From an uncultured Eubacteriales bacterium (GTDB taxonomy: Bacteria > Bacillota > Clostridia > Oscillospirales > Acutalibacteraceae), in the NCBI GenBank assembly GCA_900313475.1, contig OMRJ01000133.1, positions 1-13,277 on the forward strand: a DNA stretch of 13,277 nt. The letters run 5' to 3'. A program made the translations under genes and the position numbers. This document shows, in pieces, positions 7,006 to 13,277 of the stretch (position 1 is its first letter; every line of letters starts with the position of its first letter). The notes beneath the pieces were generated by a model. It was not told where the DNA came from, did no database searches, and worked only from the letters and a program-made list of their open reading frames with translations.

Positions 7006-8151
7006 ATGGCACTCAAATTCAACAGCGGCAAATTTACGGTTTTACAGGTCAGCGACCCGCAGGATCTGCAATTTGTGAGAAAAACGATGGTAAAAATGCT
7101 TGATGCGGCTTATGACAGAGTAAACCCCGATCTTGTTGTTTTTACGGGTGACAACATTCTCGGCAATCATCTGCGCGACGCGCGTTTCGGCTCACGCAAG
7201 GTCATACTCTCTCCCGACGGCGAATATGAGGCCATGAAAACCGCGATTCATCATATCGCCGAACCTGTAGACAGACGCGGCATTCCCTTTACAATGATTT
7301 ACGGCAACCACGACGACATGAATTTTATTTCGAAAGAAAAGCAAGCCGAAATATGGAGAGGCTACGACAGTTTTGTCGGACTCGACGACAGCGGCGACAG
7401 CGGCGACGTCGCCACTTTTAATCTGCCGGTAATGTCATCCGACGGCAAAAAGACTGCATTTAACCTTTGGTTTATCGACAGCGCCCGTCTCGACAAGGCG
7501 GAGGAAAAATGTCACACGGGCGTAAAAAAACAGGCAGTAGAATGGTATATAAATAAAAGTAATCGGCTGAAAGAACAAAACGGCGGAAAACCCGTCCCGT
7601 CCGTACTGTTTCAACACATACCGTTTTCCGAAATGACGCGTCTCAACTCTCCCTGTAAAAAAGACGACTACGGCGCGCTCCCGTTATTCAAAAAAGGAGA
7701 ACCGGAAAAATATATCAGGCTCGATCCCGCCGTCGCGGACGGCTTTCTCGGAGAACCTATTGACGGGTGTGAGGAAAACAACGGAGAATTTGACGCGATA
7801 AAAAAACAGGGCGATGTAGCTGCAGCCGTTTTCGGACACGATCACCGCAACAACTTCATCGCCGAGCTTGACGGCATCAGAATATTTCAGTCATCTGCGG
7901 CGTCATTCAGATGCTACGGCAACCGTTTTCGCGGTGTACGCGTTATAGAAATAAACGAAAACGAACCCGAAAGCGTTAAAACATATTTTTTGACTTACAG
8001 CGAGCTGTGCGGAAACGGACCGGTGAGCAGACTTCGCTACATTTGGGACGCCGACGGCGAAGGAAAAAAGAAAGCCGCGCTCATTGCATTTGTGTCGGCG
8101 GCTGCAATAACGTCCGCGACGGCTGCGGCAATCGGGAGGAAAAAGAAATGA
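7006..8151 (+). CDS. Calcineurin-like metallophosphoesterase with C-terminal membrane tail
   Basis: A 381-residue protein with the binuclear-metal phosphoesterase motifs in order: SDPQ (16-19), GDN (48-50), GNHD (100-103), FQH (202-204) and GHDH (277-280). Motif I reads D-P-Q instead of the usual D-x-H. The same Asp-x-Gln occurs in a subgroup of Dcr2/purple-acid-phosphatase-like bacterial relatives, as I recall, so it is probably functional. No N-terminal signal is present. Residues 357-376 form an Ala-rich hydrophobic helix bracketed by KKK and RKKK, which predicts a tail anchor or a peripheral membrane position with the enzyme domain in the cytoplasm. The ATG at 7006 has GGAGAAG nine bases upstream. 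Its stop overlaps the Nudix start (ATGA). Substrate unknown: phosphomonoesters, phosphodiesters or nucleotides are all possible. Between the GNHD and His motifs is a DSGDSGD acidic patch (128-134). Confidence 0.88.
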   Translation: MALKFNSGKFTVLQVSDPQDLQFVRKTMVKMLDAAYDRVNPDLVVFTGDNILGNHLRDARFGSRKVILSPDGEYEAMKTAIHHIAEPVDRRGIPFTMIYGNHDDMNFISKEKQAEIWRGYDSFVGLDDSGDSGDVATFNLPVMSSDGKKTAFNLWFIDSARLDKAEEKCHTGVKKQAVEWYINKSNRLKEQNGGKPVPSVLFQHIPFSEMTRLNSPCKKDDYGALPLFKKGEPEKYIRLDPAVADGFLGEPIDGCEENNGEFDAIKKQGDVAAAVFGHDHRNNFIAELDGIRIFQSSAASFRCYGNRFRGVRVIEINENEPESVKTYFLTYSELCGNGPVSRLRYIWDADGEGKKKAALIAFVSAAAITSATAAAIGRKKK

Positions 8152-8714
8152 CAGACACCGATCTTATTGAAAAAGGTATAAAAACCGAGCTTATTTACAG
8201 CGGCAAAATTTTTGATTTGCGCCATGACGACATTGAGCTTCCCGACGGTAACGGCGCCGTGCGCGACTATGTTGTGCACAAGGGCGCGGCATGCATCGTT
8301 CCCGTAACCGATGACGGCTGTGTGCTCACGGTGCGTCAATACCGATATCCGATGAAAGAAATCCTCACCGAGATTCCCGCCGGAAAACGTGATTCCGAAG
8401 ACGAACCGCCGCTTGAAACGGCAGCACGCGAGTTAAAAGAAGAAACAGGAGCGGAAGCCGACGAGTTTGTTTTTCTCGGCGAATTCTACCCCACCTGTGC
8501 ATATTCGACGGAGTCGATATACATGTTCATGGCTCGCGGTCTGCATTTCGGCAGCACGCACACAGATAATGACGAGTTCATCGAAAACGGCAAAATTCCG
8601 ATTGATTTGCTCGTGGAGCAAATAATGAACGGCAACATTAAGGACGGCAAAACACAGGCCGCCGTGCTTAAGGCATACAAAATATTAAAAAGCGAAAAGG
8701 AGAGAAAACAATGA
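8148..8714 (+). CDS. Nudix hydrolase, ADP-ribose pyrophosphatase type
   Basis: A 188-residue enzyme predicted to cleave ADP-ribose, or a related nucleoside diphosphate derivative, to AMP and ribose 5-phosphate. The Nudix box spans 79-102 and ends AARELKEETGA, giving the metal-binding REL-x-EE. Between its first Gly and first conserved Glu there is one residue more than in the canonical G-x5-E spacing. Upstream, VRQYRYPMKEILTEIPAG (63-79) and downstream YPTCAYSTE (114-122) are typical of the ADPRase subgroup. The ATG at 8148 overlaps the preceding stop by ATGA and has GGGAGGA seven bases upstream, so this start is firm. An in-frame start 141 bases earlier lies inside the previous gene. Its stop again overlaps the next start, so translational coupling is likely at both ends. 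It is close to NudF in type, but I do not assign the symbol because substrate choice varies. Confidence 0.9.
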   Translation: MTDTDLIEKGIKTELIYSGKIFDLRHDDIELPDGNGAVRDYVVHKGAACIVPVTDDGCVLTVRQYRYPMKEILTEIPAGKRDSEDEPPLETAARELKEETGAEADEFVFLGEFYPTCAYSTESIYMFMARGLHFGSTHTDNDEFIENGKIPIDLLVEQIMNGNIKDGKTQAAVLKAYKILKSEKERKQ

Positions 8715-9631
8715 CAAACATACTCTATGCAATCCGCAGATTCCTCGCAGTGATGCTCGTCGGCATAATGTTTTTCGGCGTAAGCAAAAACGGAGCGGAG
8801 CCACATGCCGTTCTCGATGAAGAAAGCTGCAGATTAAGCGCGTTTATCGCGTCCGATGCGCACATCGAGGGCAACCAGTACGGTAAATTCAAAAATTTCA
8901 GCCGTATGCTCTATGACATCAAAAACGGTACAACGGAAAACGACGCCGTAGTATTCCTCGGCGACAACACCATGAACGGACAGAACATCGAAAACATGTT
9001 TTTCTTCGGCGCTTTAAGTAAGGTTTCCCCCGCAAAAAATACGATAGTCGCGCTCGGCAACCACGACGTCGGCAACGGTGAGGGTAACTATAATGAGCTT
9101 ATCGAGAGATATCTCGCTTATAACAACATGTTTTTCAACGCGGGCATAAGCAAGCCGTATTTCTATAAAGTGATAAACGGCTATTATTTTATCATGCTCG
9201 GCACCGAGGCGTCGACATCAAACGAAATGGCGGTGACTCAGGAGCAGCTTGACTTTTTAAGGGCGACAATGGATCTTGCGACCGCCGAGGGCAAACCGGT
9301 TTTCGTTTTCAATCACCACCCGGTCAACAGAGAGGAAGGAGAATATGTCTATTCGATAATCAACATCCTTGAAAGCTACAAAAATGTATTCTATATCTAC
9401 GGTCACACACATTGGCCGCTTTACAGTCACACAATGCAGGTTTACGATAAGGTGCATATGCTCAACGTGCCCATGTTCACGTCGATAAACCCCGAAGACA
9501 CGACCGGAGAGGACACAGGCGTCGCATTCGCGCTTGAGGTTTACGACGACAGCGTGGTCTTCCGCGCCCGTGATTGCTATGACGGCAAATGGCTCGAAAA
9601 CTACACATATACAATCCCGATTGAAAAATAA
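8711..9631 (+). CDS. Membrane-anchored or exported calcineurin-like metallophosphoesterase
   Basis: A 306-residue phosphoesterase with canonical motifs: SDAH (48-51), GDN (84-86), GNHD (116-119), NHHP (201-204) and GHTH (231-234). A hydrophobic segment at about 8-24 after a short basic start (ending RR) is a signal peptide or single membrane anchor. The catalytic domain would then lie outside the membrane, opposite the first phosphoesterase of the operon. There is no clear lipobox; the only early cysteine is at 40. The ATG at 8711 overlaps the Nudix stop and has AAGGAGAG upstream (8697-8704). The gene is last in the operon and is followed after 39 bases by a strong terminator. Substrate unknown; cell-wall phosphodiesters or extracellular nucleotides are possibilities by analogy only. 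Confidence 0.88.
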   Translation: MTNILYAIRRFLAVMLVGIMFFGVSKNGAEPHAVLDEESCRLSAFIASDAHIEGNQYGKFKNFSRMLYDIKNGTTENDAVVFLGDNTMNGQNIENMFFFGALSKVSPAKNTIVALGNHDVGNGEGNYNELIERYLAYNNMFFNAGISKPYFYKVINGYYFIMLGTEASTSNEMAVTQEQLDFLRATMDLATAEGKPVFVFNHHPVNREEGEYVYSIINILESYKNVFYIYGHTHWPLYSHTMQVYDKVHMLNVPMFTSINPEDTTGEDTGVAFALEVYDDSVVFRARDCYDGKWLENYTYTIPIEK

Positions 9632-9670
9632 AGCTGTAATATCTGTTTGACACAATTGTAAAAAATTAAA

Positions 9671-9710
9671 GGGGCTGTAAAAAACCGGTTTTTTTACAGC
9701 CCCATTTTTT
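9671..9710. terminator. Strong Rho-independent terminator after the phosphoesterase operon
   Basis: GGGGCTGTAAAAAA (9671-9684) pairs fully with TTTTTTACAGCCCC across a CCGG loop, and a run of six T follows (9705-9710). On the minus strand the same hairpin is followed by TTTAATTTTTT, so it can also stop the convergent dockerin gene. Confidence 0.92.
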
Positions 9711-9800
9711 GGGTTTGGATTTACAATCCCGTTAACATATCATGCGAAAGCGTTGATCTTTACTGTTTTATACGGTCATCGCTTTTTTTACATCCCTTTT

Positions 9801-11627
9801 TTATGTATTTTTAAGCCAGTCTTCCGGGGAGTCAAGGTTTACTGCCGCTCGAAGAATAAGACGGGCATCACCGACATCGATCGGCTTATCAGGACTGTGA
9901 GAAATGCTTGCCGCCGTGTGAACTGCCGCAGAAACACTGTCAAGTCCGACTGCTGCGCGGAGCGCCGCACGTGCGTCGGCGACGGAAATCTCACCGTCGC
10001 AGTTAACATCACCCATGATGACAACTTCACGGCTTGCCGTAATTTTGCCGTTTGTCAAAATAACAATTCTTATGCCGGTTACAGGATTTGATTTGTTATC
10101 AAAAGCAACTTCTTTGCTGTTGTAAATTTTTGTTCTGCCGCCTGTTGCTTTTATGAGATCTTCGCAGCATACCCCCGGAACGCTGATTATAAAATCACCG
10201 GCATTTTTAATATTAGTTGCGTTTGCGTCAACGGTAATTTCGGTAATCGGCAGCTTTTCAATACGCTCAGAATCGGTCTTTCCGCAAACTTTGCATTCTC
10301 TGGTTTGTACACCCTCATTCTCAACGGTTGCGGGCGTTGTCAGAGTCCACTTACTCCAGTTGTGTCCGTTGGCGGAAACGGTCTTTTTTTCTGTTGAAAT
10401 CACGGTGCTGCAAGCCGTGCAGCGAATGATCATGTCATAACTTCCGTCTTTTGTACAGGTTGCAGGTATTACGTTTTCAATGAAGGGTACGGAGGATACA
10501 TGTCCGATTTCATCGGTATAGCTGTCATAAAATGATTTGCCGCAAATTGTGCAAGTGTGTACGGTGTACCCTTGATTTGTGCATGTCGGATTAACAATTT
10601 CATCTTTACATTCATGCTCTGCAGAAAAACGATCGATGCTTTTCAAATCAATTTTTACTGCAGGGCGGATGCCGCAGAACGTGCAGTCCGGCGTATCGAT
10701 GTCGACTACTCCGTATTCGTCGACCTTATAAACCGCGTCGGAACCGGCCGCGGAACGAAGCCGCCACGGGTGAAAATCGCTTCCTTCCTCATCATTAAAA
10801 AGACCGAGACATTTTGCATAGTCCGTGGCTGCAGCCGCGCGGGACGGTGCTGCCGTATTCGGATCGGACTCAAATCCGTAATCGGAATTGCAGATCTCAT
10901 CTTTGCTCAACAGCCAAACTTTTTCCTGTGCCGATTCGGCATTTGCGGTAATATTATTGATATCTGCACCGATAATTGAGTTTTTGCTGTCCTTTGCAAA
11001 GGATTTGTCGTAGAATTCACCGTTAAGCCATGCTCTAATCTCACTGAACCGGTAATCGCTTGACGGAATTACACATCCGTCGATTGTACGGTTATCGCAG
11101 CAATGGTAAAATTCGCGGGAGTCAATTATTTTTTCGCTTAACAGTACTGCGCAGCCGTTCTCTTCGTTTTTGCGGATAATATTCCAACGTATAGGCTCAC
11201 ATTTGAACCAATAGATATTGCCCGGTGTGTACCCGTTCTCGTCCTGGTATGACATGTCACTTGAACCGTCTCCGAAAGAAGCATATATCGAACGGTATTG
11301 AGAAAATGTCACGCCGCGGTATTTTTCGCCTTCAAACTCAATGTCGGCGTATTTCATAAAGTCGTTTTGATTACCGTTTTCATAAAAATTATAACTCGAC
11401 CATGAAGCTGAGGAATCTGCAATTTCGGTAAGCCTTGCAGTTAATATATCATCTGTTATTTCCGTTTGCGGGTATTCACCGAATAATACCGAGCTGCAGG
11501 CTTTTCCGTATTTCGATTTTGCCTGTGCCGAAAGCTGTGCCGGCAATACCGTCATGACAACAAAAAACGCCGCCGAAAACAGTGCGAATACACACTGAAA
11601 TGCGCGGCAGGTCATCTTATTAAACAT
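9801..11627 (-). CDS. Secreted protein: DUF6273 domain, Cys-x2-Cys repeats, C-terminal type I dockerin
   Basis: A 608-residue protein. Residues 1-36 are a signal peptide: basic start, hydrophobic 11-30, likely cleavage after LSAQA. Residues 47-327 look like DUF6273, from VLFGEYPQTEI through RWNII, RAWLNGEFYDKSF and KVWLLSKDEI to CGIRPAVKIDL. The region 337-460 holds three related repeats with C-x2-C pairs (359/362, 403/406, 445/448), the kind found in clostridial surface proteins. Residues 538-605 are a dockerin. The first loop GDVNCDGEISVADA is a good calcium site; the second (SISHSPDKPIDVGDA) has Ser at the first ligand position and two extra residues, so it is degenerate. Dockerins bind cohesins on scaffoldins or the cell surface. 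No cohesin or catalytic enzyme domain is visible, so the role is unknown. The ATG at 11627 is preferred to an in-frame start 38 codons earlier because GGTGA lies upstream and the signal peptide then begins correctly. It stands alone, convergent with the preceding operon. Confidence 0.85.
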   Translation of the reverse strand: MFNKMTCRAFQCVFALFSAAFFVVMTVLPAQLSAQAKSKYGKACSSVLFGEYPQTEITDDILTARLTEIADSSASWSSYNFYENGNQNDFMKYADIEFEGEKYRGVTFSQYRSIYASFGDGSSDMSYQDENGYTPGNIYWFKCEPIRWNIIRKNEENGCAVLLSEKIIDSREFYHCCDNRTIDGCVIPSSDYRFSEIRAWLNGEFYDKSFAKDSKNSIIGADINNITANAESAQEKVWLLSKDEICNSDYGFESDPNTAAPSRAAAATDYAKCLGLFNDEEGSDFHPWRLRSAAGSDAVYKVDEYGVVDIDTPDCTFCGIRPAVKIDLKSIDRFSAEHECKDEIVNPTCTNQGYTVHTCTICGKSFYDSYTDEIGHVSSVPFIENVIPATCTKDGSYDMIIRCTACSTVISTEKKTVSANGHNWSKWTLTTPATVENEGVQTRECKVCGKTDSERIEKLPITEITVDANATNIKNAGDFIISVPGVCCEDLIKATGGRTKIYNSKEVAFDNKSNPVTGIRIVILTNGKITASREVVIMGDVNCDGEISVADARAALRAAVGLDSVSAAVHTAASISHSPDKPIDVGDARLILRAAVNLDSPEDWLKNT

Positions 11628-11900
11628 GGAAAAATCACCGTTCCCGATTTGTTTTTTTGCCGACCTCAAAAACATGCATTCGATCATGTTAAGATCAAGC
11701 AAATGTATGCAAATAAAAAAATATATAGCTTTAAAATACAATACTGCGTCGTATATAATTGAATGTTAGCAAAAACAATTGAATCTTCTTCTATTTTACG
11801 ACTCTTTGCGATGTTTGTCAATAGAAAACTTAAAATAATATTTAATTAACGGATATCTGATAATATTTTTGTAACATTAATAAAATTTATGTCTTTCCGA

Positions 11901-12329
11901 TTAGATTAAATTCAATCCCGTCCACATATCAATCTTTTTACAGAGGCGACGGGTTTTTAGATTTCGGGACTTGATTTTAGTCTCCGTATTTGCATACCCA
12001 AGCATGCATCTGCCGATGCGACTGTCGTAAGTTTCTGCTGTTAATCCGTAATCTTTTGTGTTCAATGCAGCACACTGCGATTTCTGTATGCTTTTCCTGT
12101 GTGGTATTTCTTCCCCATGCCCTATAGATTTCTCCTTTGGCTTTGCTGCGCTCCTTAAATCTTCCATGACCGTTGTGTCATAAAACCAATTTCTGAGAGA
12201 AAAATCATCTAAAGCCACAAACTCTTTACGAATTCATCGCAAGCTATCTTCTCATCGCCGATATGCTTCTGCTGCTTGTTTCTTGAGTACTGCACGGTAT
12301 TGCTTGTTAAGGTACGCTTTTCTTGGCAT
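11901..12329 (-). pseudogene. Possible degraded open frame of unknown origin
   Basis: From an ATG at 12329 with an AAGAGGA ribosome site (12338-12344), one frame reads MPRKAYLNKQYRAVLKKQAA and five more residues. It then meets a TGA, a second TGA six codons later, and continues open for over 100 codons to 11901. The first 25 residues alone (12252-12329) could be a small basic protein or leader peptide. The later part contains IGRCMLGYANTETKIK, which faintly recalls the LGHxxxxTT segment of tyrosine recombinases, but no RHxxR motif or catalytic Tyr context is present. It may be a decayed mobile-element gene or simply non-coding; I cannot name it. Confidence 0.25.
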
Positions 12330-12333
12330 AAAA

Positions 12334-12397
12334 ATAATCCTCTTAAAGCAGTCTTGAAAACTTGTGTTTTTTCAAGTGGCTGCTCTAAGGGGATTAT
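12334..12397 (-). other. Long imperfect hairpin that would bury a ribosome site
   Basis: Bases 12334-12360 pair almost completely with 12369-12397. The runs are TAATCC with GGATTA, CTTA with TAAG, AGCAG with CTGCT, and CTTGAAAA with TTTTCAAG. There is one bulge and one mismatch around an 8-base loop. On the minus strand the 3' arm contains AAGAGGA, the only ribosome site for the small frame at 12329. It could be an attenuator-like leader or an end of a vanished mobile element. There is no T-run after it, so it is not a terminator. Confidence 0.5.
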
Positions 12398-12422
12398 ATT
12401 GATGTGGGAATAAAACAAAAAA

Positions 12423-12442
12423 CTCGCTTTTTTCAAAGCAAG
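12423..12442 (-). terminator. Rho-independent terminator of tRNA-Ala
   Basis: On the minus strand CTTGCTTT pairs with AAAGCGAG (8 bp, one G-U) around a 4-base loop, followed by TTTTTTGTTTT (12422-12412). It lies 30 bases after the tRNA 3' end and matches its direction. Confidence 0.7.
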
Positions 12443-12472
12443 CTTTTATTAAAAACACTCAGCGTACACGTT

Positions 12473-12548
12473 TGGTGGAGATAAGCGGGATCGAACCGCT
12501 GACCTCTTGACTGCCAGTCAAGCGCTCTCCCAGCTGAGCTATACCCCC
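12473..12548 (-). tRNA. tRNA-Ala, anticodon GGC
   Basis: A complete 76-base cloverleaf: acceptor GGGGGTA with TATCTCC, D stem GCTC/GAGC, anticodon stem CTTGA/TCAAG with loop CTGGCAG (anticodon GGC, reading GCC and GCU), T stem AGCGG/CCGCT with loop TTCGATC, discriminator A and an encoded CCA. Acceptor pair G3-U70, the identity element for alanyl-tRNA synthetase, is present. It has its own promoter and terminator, so it is probably a single-gene unit. Confidence 0.97.
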
Positions 12549-12576
12549 ATATTCGCAGCATCGCGTTGCAGGTGGT

Positions 12577-12605
12577 ATGTTACCATAATTGTGGAAAAAA
12601 AGCAA
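12577..12605 (-). promoter_or_regulatory. Probable promoter of tRNA-Ala
   Basis: On the minus strand TTGCTT (12605-12600), 17 bases and TAACAT (12582-12577) would start transcription near 12570, about 22 bases before the tRNA. Both boxes have two mismatches, so the assignment rests on spacing and position. Confidence 0.45.
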
Positions 12606-12710
12606 GCCTTTTTTTGAATTTTTTAAAATTTTTTTTGTCCGCAAGCTTTTTTTGTTTTTAGTGTTCAAAAAAGAAATTCATAATCGCATCCGAAATGCCG
12701 AATCGTCCGT

Positions 12711-12754
12711 TTATTCACACATTCATTCACACCGTCATTCACACATTTTCACAC
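12711..12754 (+). repeat. 12-bp tandem repeat, three full units and a partial
   Basis: Units start at 12711, 12723 and 12735: TTATTCACACAT, TCATTCACACCG, TCATTCACACAT, then TTTCACAC. The first unit contains TTATTCACA, which fits the DnaA-box consensus TTWTNCACA. The next two (TCATTCACA) and ATTTTCACA (12745-12753) are one base off. A T-rich run follows. Confidence 0.7.
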
Positions 12755-13191
12755 TTTTTTTGGTTTAAGATTCCTCTTTCTTTGTTGTTTCAGTCCCGAA
12801 ACAGAAAGAAAAAATTACTGTAAAAACCGTCATAAGCTAATGATGTTTTATCTTACCGACAGACAAAAGATAAGCAAAAACGGCAGATAGAATGCGCGCT
12901 GCTATGCAAGTATTACCTGCATAATAATTGCGCACAGTCTGAATGAATTTACCCTCTGTGATTAGATTATTGTGATGAAGAACAACAAGACAATATCGGT
13001 TAATATTATTCGGATTTTTTCTGTTTTTAACAAAAAGCAAAAATCATACCCGCCTGCAGTCGGTACATGTGAAGCGATGTCAAAAAAGCAAATAAGCAAC
13101 ACTCTCTCTGTTTTCGTCAAACAGCAATCGGAACACTGCAGCAAAAAGGTCTTTATACATCTCAACTGAAAAAGTTTCTTCAATACACTCT

Positions 13192-13220
13192 TTAGGCTGA
13201 CGGGACTTGAACCCGTGTCG
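13192..13220. repeat. 29-bp tRNA TpsiC-arm-like direct repeat, copy 2
   Basis: Identical to 3918-3946, read the same way. On the minus strand it is a T arm plus acceptor 3' strand (CAGCCTA, discriminator A). Beyond it, 13221-13277 does not form an anticodon or D arm. Instead GGTTTT (13220-13225) can pair with AAAACC (13255-13260), enclosing the palindrome GACCGGTC (13226-13233). A tRNA gene continuing past the window with an unusual long arm cannot be fully excluded. Confidence 0.65.
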
Positions 13221-13277
13221 GTTTTGACCGGTCGGATTTAGCTCATGCCGCGTTAAAACCCTTGCAAATACGTCAAG

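Larger units (their letters stand above)
11628..12472. other. Gene-poor AT-rich stretch upstream of the dockerin gene
   Basis: The first 270 bases are AT-rich leader and promoter territory for the dockerin gene, but no promoter with acceptable boxes and spacing could be fixed. Next come a degraded minus-strand frame (11901-12329), a long hairpin (12334-12397) and the tRNA terminator (12423-12442). Nothing else stands out. Base composition is clearly more AT-rich than the purine-gene region. Confidence 0.5.
12549..13191. other. Gene-poor region right of tRNA-Ala
   Basis: Holds the tRNA promoter, A/T tracts (12593-12658), the 12-bp tandem repeat (12711-12754) and an imperfect inverted repeat (12777-12791 with 12798-12811) that lacks a T tail. 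Open frames of 65-73 codons exist on both strands at 12837-13183. None has a convincing ribosome site plus recognisable sequence, and they overlap each other, so no gene is called. Confidence 0.5.

Noticed and set aside
8007..8147. Longer N-terminus for the Nudix protein
   Set aside because: It would overlap the phosphoesterase by 145 bases. The ATG at 8148 has a strong ribosome site and starts like its relatives.
11628..11741. Longer N-terminus for the dockerin protein
   Set aside because: The extra 38 residues would place the signal peptide inside the protein; the ATG at 11627 gives a normal signal peptide with a ribosome site.
11901..12010. Tyrosine recombinase remnant
   Set aside because: Similarity is limited to about a dozen residues around MLGYANTETK, with no RHxxR motif; too weak to name.
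12459..12668. 69-codon minus-strand open frame
   Set aside because: It translates the tRNA-Ala gene; its IAQLGERLTGSQEVSGSIPL segment is the well-known false peptide from tRNA sequences.
12777..12811. Inverted repeat as a terminator
   Set aside because: The stem is interrupted, and no T tract follows on either strand.
12962..13183. Overlapping 65-73 codon frames on both strands
   Set aside because: No recognised sequence, no convincing ribosome site, and they mask each other.
3918..13220. A complete integrative element bounded by the 29-bp repeats
   Set aside because: The interval carries purA, purB and other housekeeping-type genes, and no integrase, relaxase, replication or phage gene could be recognised. 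Kept only as a question about the repeats.

Overview
The window looks like a piece of a Clostridia genome (Bacillota), probably a gut-type Oscillospiraceae/Ruminococcaceae relative. This is inferred from the form of the PurA and PurB proteins, a secreted protein with DUF6273, Cys-x2-Cys repeats and a dockerin, purine-rich Shine-Dalgarno sites, textbook vegetative promoters, and a tRNA gene that encodes its own CCA end. Most of it is compact housekeeping sequence. The right-hand 1.6 kb is gene-poor and visibly more AT-rich.

Left part (1-2988, minus strand): a three-gene operon reads ACT-domain protein, then DUF711/PFL-like protein, then a glycoside hydrolase (GH106-like) cut by the window edge. 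One promoter at 2960-2988 drives it. The glycosidase was rebuilt from the sequence because its open frame runs off the edge. A divergent promoter (3031-3059) drives folP (dihydropteroate synthase). A perfect 16-bp palindrome lies on the expected folP transcription start.

Middle (4028-9710): purB and purA form a minus-strand operon for the conversion of IMP to AMP, with purB also serving the earlier SAICAR step. The operon ends in a hairpin terminator shared with folP. Back-to-back with the purB promoter is an equally strong promoter for a plus-strand operon of metallophosphoesterase, Nudix hydrolase and metallophosphoesterase. Its genes overlap by ATGA at both junctions. The first phosphoesterase has a C-terminal membrane tail and a Gln in place of the motif-I His. 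The second is canonical and has an N-terminal membrane or signal segment. A strong hairpin terminator follows.

Right part (9711-13277): a 608-residue secreted dockerin protein on the minus strand, then a low-density stretch. That stretch holds a degraded reading frame behind a long hairpin, a tRNA-Ala(GGC) with its own promoter and terminator, a 12-bp tandem repeat with DnaA-box-like units, and nothing else I can call a gene.

The most unexpected structure is a 29-bp identical sequence with the TpsiC arm and 3' acceptor strand of a tRNA. One copy forms the abnormal 3' end of folP (3918-3946). The other is near the right edge (13192-13220), in the same orientation 9.27 kb away. It may be an attachment-site-like or dispersed tRNA-derived repeat, but no integrase can be recognised. 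I found no CRISPR array, complete insertion sequence or obvious defence system.
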